NCBI RefSeq assembly: GCF_011050415.1
Contig: NZ_DRFS01000025.1
Coordinates: 1 to 64,000 of the forward strand
From: Halomonas sp.
GTDB taxonomy: Bacteria > Pseudomonadota > Gammaproteobacteria > Pseudomonadales > Halomonadaceae
Length of the DNA: 64,000 bases
Direction of reading: 5' to 3'
Positions 55,137-64,000 of this stretch are shown piece by piece. Position numbers and translations under genes: made by a program. Under the pieces are notes generated by a model. That model was not told the DNA's origin and did no database searches. It was given only the letters and a program-made list of their open reading frames with translations. Position 1 is the stretch's first letter. Each line of letters begins with the position of its first letter.

Positions 55137-55250
55137 AATGGATGCGCATTATACGTAATTAACGAAGTAGGTCAATCACATTGACTGACTTTATGGGGAC
55201 AAAGCGCTATCCTATGCCGCCTGTTTGATCAACGTTAAGAGCCATTACCC

Positions 55251-57468
<2,218 letters not shown>

Positions 57469-57539
57469 TCGCCAGCTGCTTTTGGCAGATGGTTTAATCA
57501 TCTCATCCCTTACTATTTCTAACTTAGGAGTTACCTGCA

Positions 57540-57866
57540 ATGCTGGATTTCTTCATCTCACCAGCCCATGCCCAAGAAGCCGCTGCTGGCGGTGGCATCG
57601 CGCAAATCGTCATGCTGGTCGGCTTCGTGCTGATTTTCTATTTCCTGTTGTGGCGTCCGCAAGCTAAGCGCGCCAAGCAGCACAAGCAGTTGGTAACAAG
57701 CTTGGATAAAGGCGATGAAATCGTGATTGGCGGTGGTTTGGTCGGTCGCATCACGAAAGTGAACGATGAGTTTTTGACCATCGAAATTTCTGAAGGCACC
57801 GAAGTCAACGTGCAGAAGAACGCCGTTGCTGCCGTATTGCCTAAAGGCACCATCAAGTCCATCTAA
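57540..57866 (+). CDS. yajC: Preprotein translocase subunit YajC
   Basis: FYFLLWRPQAKRAKQHKQLVTSLDKGDEIVIGGGLVG. Confidence 0.95.
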   Translation: MLDFFISPAHAQEAAAGGGIAQIVMLVGFVLIFYFLLWRPQAKRAKQHKQLVTSLDKGDEIVIGGGLVGRITKVNDEFLTIEISEGTEVNVQKNAVAAVLPKGTIKSI

Positions 57867-57998
57867 ACCCTGCTTCACCCCTGCCGATACAGTGCCAGCC
57901 ACCCCGGCAGGGGTGACATGGTATAAATGATGGTGAACTTTGCTGTGCACGGCTAGTCCGTGCACAGCATTCCGTTTGTAATTGAAGGCAGGGCTTGC

Positions 57999-59852
57999 AT
58001 GCTCAACCGTTACCCCATGTGGAAGTATCTGCTGATACTGGTCGTCCTGGTGGTTGGCCTTATCTATGCGCTTCCCAACTTATTTCCCGCAGATCCCGCC
58101 ATCCAAATTAGCAGCGCCCAAGGCGATTCGCTGGATGCGCGTCAAATAGACCGCGTTGAAACCGCGCTTACTGAAAATGGCGTTGAGATCAAATCGCTCG
58201 AAGAGCAAAACGGTCAGTGGCTGATCCGCCTGCAGCGCGACGACGATCAACTCAATGCTCGCGATATTGCCACCGAGGTGCTCGGCAATGAAGCGACTGT
58301 GGCACTGAACCTGGCTGAAGCGACACCCGGCTGGCTACAGGCATTCTCCGCCTCACCGATGACACTCGGCCTTGACCTACGCGGCGGCGTGCACTTCTTG
58401 CTTGAAGTGGACATGGACGCAGCGCTTACCCAGCGCCTGGAAGTCAATGCCAGTGCCATGCGCGAACTGCTTCGCAGCGAACGCATCCGCTATCGCAATA
58501 CCGATGTGGAAGCGCGCTCGCTATCCATCGACTTCGCCAGCGCAGAAGACCGGGACGCCGCCCGTCGCTTGATTAGCCGCGACTTTCCTGACTTTGACTA
58601 CTCAAGCGAAGGGGATGGACGCGCATCCAGGCTAGCGATGACGTTAAGTGATCAATCCGTTAACGAAATCCAGGATTATGCGGTTAACCAAAACCTGACT
58701 ACCTTGCGTAACCGGGTTGATGAGTTGGGTGTGGCCGAGCCAATGGTTCAACGCCAGGGCCCCAGCCAGATTGTGGTTGAGCTGCCCGGCATTCAGGATA
58801 CCGTTGCCGCCAAACGCATTGTGGGCGCCACTGCGAACCTAGAGTTCCGCTTAGAAGCACGCAACGACACCCCGGATATTGAAACCGAAACCCATACGTT
58901 CCGGAATGACCCATCTCGCTCAGCAGAGCTAATGCGCGACGTCATCATTACCGGTGACAGCGTTTCCAGCGCCAGCAACAGCTTTGACGAAAATGGTCGC
59001 CCCCAGGTCAATATCAATCTGGACGGCACGGGCGGCACGCTAATGAACCGCGCCACGCGCACCAATATTGGTCGCAACATGGCGGTGCTGTTCATTGAGC
59101 ACAAGAGCGAAGATAGCGTGGTGGTTGACCCGGAAACGGGTGAAGAGACCATTGTACGCGAGCCCTACGTTGAGCGTGGCCTGATCAGCTTAGCCACGAT
59201 ACAAAGCGCGCTGGGCAACAGCTTCCGCATTACCGGACTAGACTCGCCAACAGAGGCCGCGGAGCTTTCGCTCTTGCTGCGCTCAGGTTCACTTGCAGCG
59301 CCTATCTATTTTGCCCAAGAGCGCACAATAGGGCCCAGCCTAGGCGCAGAGAATATTGAGCGCGGCCTGCTCTCGGTACAAATTGGCCTGCTGCTGGTCG
59401 TGCTGTTTATGCTGGTGCGCTACAAAGTCTTTGGCGTGTTTGCCAATCTGGCACTGGCGTTGAACTTAACGCTACTGATTGCCGTGATGTCTGCACTGGG
59501 TGCCACCCTGACCCTGCCCGGCATTGCTGGTATCGTGCTAACGCTGGGGATGGCGGTGGATGCCAACGTACTCATCTTTGAGCGTATACGCGAAGAGCTG
59601 CGTAATGGCATGTCGATTCAACAGGCGATTCATGCGGGCTATGAGCGTGCCTTCACCTCTATCGTCGATGCCAATATCACGACGCTACTGGTAGCGGTCA
59701 TTCTATTCTCGATCGGTACCGGCCCGGTGAAAGGCTTCGCCGTAACGCTTTCCATCGGCATTTTGACGTCGATGTTCACCGCCCTTGTGGTGACTCGTGC
59801 CATGGTCAACTTGGTTTATGGCAGCAAACCCGTCAAAAAGTTATGGATTTGA
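57999..59852 (+). CDS. secD: Protein translocase subunit SecD
   Basis: LGLDLRGGVHFLLEVDMD; TLGMAVDANVLIFERIREE. Confidence 0.97.
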   Translation: MLNRYPMWKYLLILVVLVVGLIYALPNLFPADPAIQISSAQGDSLDARQIDRVETALTENGVEIKSLEEQNGQWLIRLQRDDDQLNARDIATEVLGNEATVALNLAEATPGWLQAFSASPMTLGLDLRGGVHFLLEVDMDAALTQRLEVNASAMRELLRSERIRYRNTDVEARSLSIDFASAEDRDAARRLISRDFPDFDYSSEGDGRASRLAMTLSDQSVNEIQDYAVNQNLTTLRNRVDELGVAEPMVQRQGPSQIVVELPGIQDTVAAKRIVGATANLEFRLEARNDTPDIETETHTFRNDPSRSAELMRDVIITGDSVSSASNSFDENGRPQVNINLDGTGGTLMNRATRTNIGRNMAVLFIEHKSEDSVVVDPETGEETIVREPYVERGLISLATIQSALGNSFRITGLDSPTEAAELSLLLRSGSLAAPIYFAQERTIGPSLGAENIERGLLSVQIGLLLVVLFMLVRYKVFGVFANLALALNLTLLIAVMSALGATLTLPGIAGIVLTLGMAVDANVLIFERIREELRNGMSIQQAIHAGYERAFTSIVDANITTLLVAVILFSIGTGPVKGFAVTLSIGILTSMFTALVVTRAMVNLVYGSKPVKKLWI

Positions 59853-59901
59853 AAAGCATGGATCTAAACCACGTGCTTAGCCCAGACATTAAGAGGTGGT
59901 A

Positions 59902-60828
59902 ATGAAACCCCTAACACACCTGCGAATCGACTTTATGGGGCGGCGCAACCTAGCGTTCGTCGTCTCCGCCGTCATGCTTATCGTGTCGATTGGCGCCATC
60001 CTGATCCTGCAGTTAAACCTGGGATTGGATTTTACTGGCGGCACGCTGATCGAAGTACGCTACGGCGCAGCTCCTTCATTAGATGCCATTCGTGTCCTGC
60101 TTGAAGAGAACGGCTTTCAGGATGTCTCGGTGCAAACCTTTGGGGCATCGACAGAAGTCTTAATACGCCTACAGCAGGCATTTGATGCGGATGTGGGCGC
60201 GGAAGTGGTTAACCTGCTGCGTGCCGATGGTGCCAGCGTCGACTTGGTTCGTGCTGAGTTTGTTGGTGCCCAGGTAGGCGACCAGTTACGCGACCAAAGC
60301 GGCCTAGGCCTGTTGGTAGCGCTAGGCGTGGTGATGCTCTACGTGGCGCTGCGTTTCCAATACAAGTTTGCGATTGGCGCACTGCTTGCCCTGCTGCACG
60401 ACGTAATTATCGTGGTCGGTGTTTTCGCGCTGTTTCAGCTCGATTTTAACCTCACGGTACTGGCCGCGATTTTGGCGGTTATCGGTTATTCTTTAAATGA
60501 CACCATCGTGGTGTATGACCGCATTCGTGAAATGATCCGCACTTCCCGCATTGACGATATGCCACAGATATTTAACGAAGCGATTAACGCGACCCTTTCG
60601 CGCACCCTAGCAACGTCGGGCACCACGCTACTGGTTCTACTGGCGCTGTTATTGCTCGGCGGCGATATGATTGAGAATTTCGCTATTGCGCTGCTTATCG
60701 GCGTGGGCGTAGGTACGTTCTCATCGATTTACACGGCCGCCGCGCTGCTGATTCCGCTAGGGCTTTCGCGTGAAGACCTGATCCCGACGAAGAAAGAGCT
60801 CGACGAAGAAGAGGAAGAACTGCCTTAA
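59902..60828 (+). CDS. secF: Protein translocase subunit SecF
   Basis: LGLDFTGGTLIEVRY; GYSLNDTIVVYDRIRE. Confidence 0.97.
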   Translation: MKPLTHLRIDFMGRRNLAFVVSAVMLIVSIGAILILQLNLGLDFTGGTLIEVRYGAAPSLDAIRVLLEENGFQDVSVQTFGASTEVLIRLQQAFDADVGAEVVNLLRADGASVDLVRAEFVGAQVGDQLRDQSGLGLLVALGVVMLYVALRFQYKFAIGALLALLHDVIIVVGVFALFQLDFNLTVLAAILAVIGYSLNDTIVVYDRIREMIRTSRIDDMPQIFNEAINATLSRTLATSGTTLLVLLALLLLGGDMIENFAIALLIGVGVGTFSSIYTAAALLIPLGLSREDLIPTKKELDEEEEELP

Positions 60829-60861
60829 CGCTCGCCGTAAAACTAATTCTTCTGGCATACC

Positions 60862-60900
60862 AAAATGCCCCTGCTGGGAAACCAGCAGGGGCATTTTTTT
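60862..60900 (+). terminator. Rho-independent terminator downstream of secF
   Basis: AAAATGCCCCTGCTGG-gaaa-CCAGCAGGGGCATTTTTTT. Confidence 0.95.
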
Positions 60901-60948
60901 GGTTAAACACTTCAAACCAACAAACGTCAGCTTAATTCCCTATCAATC

Positions 60949-62163
60949 TTATTTTCCCAATAATTTTTGCAGGCCAGAGGCAACCACCAACGAGGCTTCC
61001 GTTAACAGTTTTACGGGTACCCGTTCATCTGCACGATGCCCATTGGCTTCAAGTGGGTCACGTGGGCCAGCGCCATACATGATGGTGGGTATTCCTGCTT
61101 CGCTATAGTGCCGTGCATCGGTATAGAGTGGCATAGCCCCCTTCGCCACCGGCTCCCCAAACACCTTTTGTGCCTCCATAGCAAAAATGTCGGCTAACTG
61201 CTCTGACGAAGGCGTCGAGGTGAAGGGCGTCGCCAGCAAACGCTGGGCAACGCTAACCGTTATCCCCTCTTGGTGGGGAAGGGAGGCAATAAGATCACGT
61301 AGCTCCCGTTCAACTTGTTCGGGCGACTCTTCTGGGATAATTCTTCGGTCAATGCTGAACGAGACTCGGTCAGGCACCACATTGGTGTTAATACCGCCCT
61401 CAATAGTGCCGATGACAAGCGAAGGACTACTAACCCCGGGATACATCGAACGCTGTTCTTCGAGTGTTTCTCGGTAGTGATACAGTGCACTCATAATCTG
61501 CACGCTCGCTTCAAGCGCATCAGCGCCGGTGCGATGCCAAGCCGCATGTGCTGAACGCCCCTCTACCGTTACATCCAAATGCAAACAGCCGTTATGGGCA
61601 GTAATGACCTGATACGAAAAGGCAGCACAGATTGCATAATCTGGTTGAGTAATCCCTTCAGATAACAGCCAGGCGGGGCCGGTAAATCCACCGGTTTCTT
61701 CATCATAAGTAAAGTGCAGTTCGACACACCCGGTATTTAACGCCGTTGTTTCGATCAATGCCTTAAGGGCATAGGCATAAGTGACGAAATCACTCTTCGA
61801 TACAGCGGCACCACGGCCATAGAGCCAGCCCTGCTCAATTTCGCCCCCATAAGGATCTTTGCGCCACCCACCGCCGGGGGGCACCGCATCCCCATGTGCA
61901 TTCAGGACTACCGTAGGCCCAGGCCCAAAGCGATGCCTTACCACCAAGTTCATCACTTGCTGTAAACCATGTTGATGACAAATCTCAACAGGCACCCGAT
62001 GCTGCTCCACCTCGAAACCCATCTGTTCCAGAAGCTCTGTAGCACATAACGCATGGTCGACCCCATTACCGGGCGGATTGTCCGAGGGTACCTGCACCAG
62101 TTGCTGCAACATATTGACCTGCTCTTCACTCCGCTGGCCCAGCCACTCTTTTAGCTCATCCAT
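60949..62163 (-). CDS. M20-family metallopeptidase (ArgE/DapE-like)
   Basis: VVLNAHGDAVPPGGGW; FTYDEETGGFTG; YTDARHYSEAGIP. Confidence 0.9.
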   Translation of the reverse strand: MDELKEWLGQRSEEQVNMLQQLVQVPSDNPPGNGVDHALCATELLEQMGFEVEQHRVPVEICHQHGLQQVMNLVVRHRFGPGPTVVLNAHGDAVPPGGGWRKDPYGGEIEQGWLYGRGAAVSKSDFVTYAYALKALIETTALNTGCVELHFTYDEETGGFTGPAWLLSEGITQPDYAICAAFSYQVITAHNGCLHLDVTVEGRSAHAAWHRTGADALEASVQIMSALYHYRETLEEQRSMYPGVSSPSLVIGTIEGGINTNVVPDRVSFSIDRRIIPEESPEQVERELRDLIASLPHQEGITVSVAQRLLATPFTSTPSSEQLADIFAMEAQKVFGEPVAKGAMPLYTDARHYSEAGIPTIMYGAGPRDPLEANGHRADERVPVKLLTEASLVVASGLQKLLGK

Positions 62164-62174
62164 TTATTAGCTCC

Positions 62175-63617
62175 TTAGCAGCATCCCAATCGCTCACGAT
62201 AGTAGGCGGCTACCTGTTGTTCGATAGCTGGCCAGGCGTTATTTAAGTCAGACCGCTGACTCAATGCACTGCGATACTGGTTGCGTAATTCGATATGAAT
62301 ATCTTCCAGATCCAGCGTCACTAACTTACCTTGCTCAACGATTGAGCGCCCACCCACGACAAGGCTATCAAGGTGACGGCGCGTTGCCCGAGCAAACAGA
62401 AGATCCTGACTATTCACTTCATATAAGTCGTCGACGTTTAGCTTAGTAAGATCCAGTGACACCCAATCAGCATTGTCGCCTTGCTCTAGCAAAGCACTCT
62501 CACGCCCCAGGGAAAAACGACCTGCAGTTGTGGCTGCGGTTAGCATGCGAGTGCGAATCGCATCATCGGCAAAACCGGGCTGGGCGTGGAGAAGCGTGTT
62601 GAGCCTCACTTCACGCAGCGCATCGTCATCTTCATCCAGCGCGCAACCATCAATGCCCATTGCCACCTTGCAGCCTGCCTCCCACATCGCCGCTACGGGA
62701 GCAAGTCCCGAACGTAAATGCAGGTTTGAGCTGGTATTGATCGCAATAGTGGTACCTGATGCAGCGATTAACTCCAGCTCATCTGGGCGCGCCCAAACAC
62801 AATGCGCCAGCGTCAAACGAGGAGATAACAAGCCGATCTCATTGAGATAGTGCACGATGCCTTTTGGAAACTGTTTATCTGCCCACTCCCGCTGGTAACG
62901 TGTTTCAAGTAAGTGCATATGCACCCGGCGGCCAGTTTGAGCAGAGGCTTCTGCGATCTGGCGCAGCATCGCATCCGAGCACCACTGTACGCCGGTAGGC
63001 CCAAATTGAATGTTCACATCCAAGTCATCCACAGCACTTGCCACATCCTCAGCTTGCTGCAGCTGCTCGCTAGGCGTTAACGACGGTAGACTGAAGTATC
63101 GCTCGACAACACCCCGCTCCACAGAGCCGAGCTGGCCCGTCACACCTGTATGGTCACCATAGACCAGGGGGTTTTGGTCGCGCATTCCCACAGCAAACGT
63201 TAAACGTATACCCACTGTTTTTGCGGCTTCGGCAACTTTTCGAACTTCATCTACTAATACATCAAGCCCTTGTGGTCGTGTGCAGTGCATCATTACTGAC
63301 GCACACCCGCCTTCGGCTGAGCGCCCGAAGGCAGCGCAAGCCGCTAAGTAAGGATCCACAGACGGCATCACGGCTAAACGAAGCAGCCATGTTTCAAGCG
63401 GCTTACCTGCAGCACCAAAAGAGCTGGTAGACAAGGGTCGACCGTGGTCATGGGCGTTCGAAAGAGCCGGCATTACCAAACGATTTGGGATATGGTCAGT
63501 TGTGTAATCAACATGGCTTACTTTACTGATCACACCCTCGCTGACATCAAATGCACAAGGACCTTCCAATTGAAAAGAGCTACCGCGCATGGCGGCAGCG
63601 AATTGATAATGACTCAT
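62175..63617 (-). CDS. Amidohydrolase (cytosine deaminase/chlorohydrolase-like)
   Basis: VMPALSNAHDHGRPL; HMHLLETRYQREWADKQFPKGIVHYLNEIGLLSPRLTLAHCVWARPDELELIAASG; MGIDGCALDEDDD. Confidence 0.85.
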   Translation of the reverse strand: MSHYQFAAAMRGSSFQLEGPCAFDVSEGVISKVSHVDYTTDHIPNRLVMPALSNAHDHGRPLSTSSFGAAGKPLETWLLRLAVMPSVDPYLAACAAFGRSAEGGCASVMMHCTRPQGLDVLVDEVRKVAEAAKTVGIRLTFAVGMRDQNPLVYGDHTGVTGQLGSVERGVVERYFSLPSLTPSEQLQQAEDVASAVDDLDVNIQFGPTGVQWCSDAMLRQIAEASAQTGRRVHMHLLETRYQREWADKQFPKGIVHYLNEIGLLSPRLTLAHCVWARPDELELIAASGTTIAINTSSNLHLRSGLAPVAAMWEAGCKVAMGIDGCALDEDDDALREVRLNTLLHAQPGFADDAIRTRMLTAATTAGRFSLGRESALLEQGDNADWVSLDLTKLNVDDLYEVNSQDLLFARATRRHLDSLVVGGRSIVEQGKLVTLDLEDIHIELRNQYRSALSQRSDLNNAWPAIEQQVAAYYRERLGCC

Positions 63618-63678
63618 ACGTCTTTCTCACATAGACGACAGCAGATTCCGCCGAGGGTTAACGTTGCAACTCTGAAAG

Positions 63679-63993
63679 CTAAAGCAACCTTTCATCCAAA
63701 GGGGGTAAAAACTCAGCCGTATAAACATCGGCAACAGTAGGCGTGCTAGAGAGCTCATAGAGTTCTACAATCGTATCAATTGAGCGTGCGAGTCGTTCTT
63801 CATCAAGCGCACCAATACCCAACTCCTGAGACTCATCAGAAATAATGACATTATCAAGCGCAAACTGAAGCCGCTGTGTTTCAGCGTCGCCATTCAGGAA
63901 TCCCTCCTCCGCTAAAAGCGCCTCTATCCCAATTTCTGGTTCATTGATCACATCTTGAACGGCCCGGTTTATAGCCCTGACTAAGCCAGCCAC
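63679..63993 (-). CDS. C-terminal part of a gene probably extending past the window; possibly an ABC transporter substrate-binding protein
   Basis: ORF reaches near window edge; LFALDNVIISDESQELGIG-type tail; start may be artificial. Confidence 0.45.
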   Translation of the reverse strand: MAGLVRAINRAVQDVINEPEIGIEALLAEEGFLNGDAETQRLQFALDNVIISDESQELGIGALDEERLARSIDTIVELYELSSTPTVADVYTAEFLPPLDERLL

Positions 63994-64000
63994 CGCCTCG

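Overview
Gammaproteobacterial chromosome window; gene content and order look Halomonas-like, but taxonomy is inferred. Two prophages lie side by side next to a conserved core block. (1) About 0.2-6.7 kb: two divergent paralogous OafA/SGNH-type acyltransferases, a LysR regulator, and a TAT-signal metallo-beta-lactamase-fold protein. (2) A complete Mu-like transposable prophage. I place its ends at 6738..43744 (37,007 bp): TGT...ACA termini, TGGCA at positions 20-24 from both ends, and a 5-bp GATAA duplication on both sides. It has Mu-type replication, regulation and head genes but a siphovirus-type tail module. It also carries a convergent DUF488 + unknown-gene cargo, a tail-chaperone -1 frameshift (A_AAA_AAG), EF-hand loops in the tape measure, and a Com-like zinc-finger gene overlapping a Dam-type methylase whose SD and GTG start are buried in a stem-loop. 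A structured, possibly C4-like RNA lies upstream of com. (3) An inovirus (filamentous phage) prophage, about 43.84-55.10 kb, inserted in tRNA-Leu(CAA) and flanked by a 141-bp near-identical repeat. It has a coat gene, a mosaic pIII-like gene, DUF2523, Zot, its own secretin, a replication initiator and an integrase, plus a DUF2726/DUF2971 cargo pair, a DnaA-box cluster and a ~120-nt long hairpin. (4) 55.2-64 kb: queA-tgt-yajC-secD-secF, an M20 peptidase, an amidohydrolase, and a truncated ORF at the window edge. The strongest candidates for new biology are the Com/methylase post-transcriptional switch with its structured leader, and the two cargo cassettes (25.5-26.7 kb and 44.0-45.5 kb). No database search was run; family calls come from recognising motifs and sequence.
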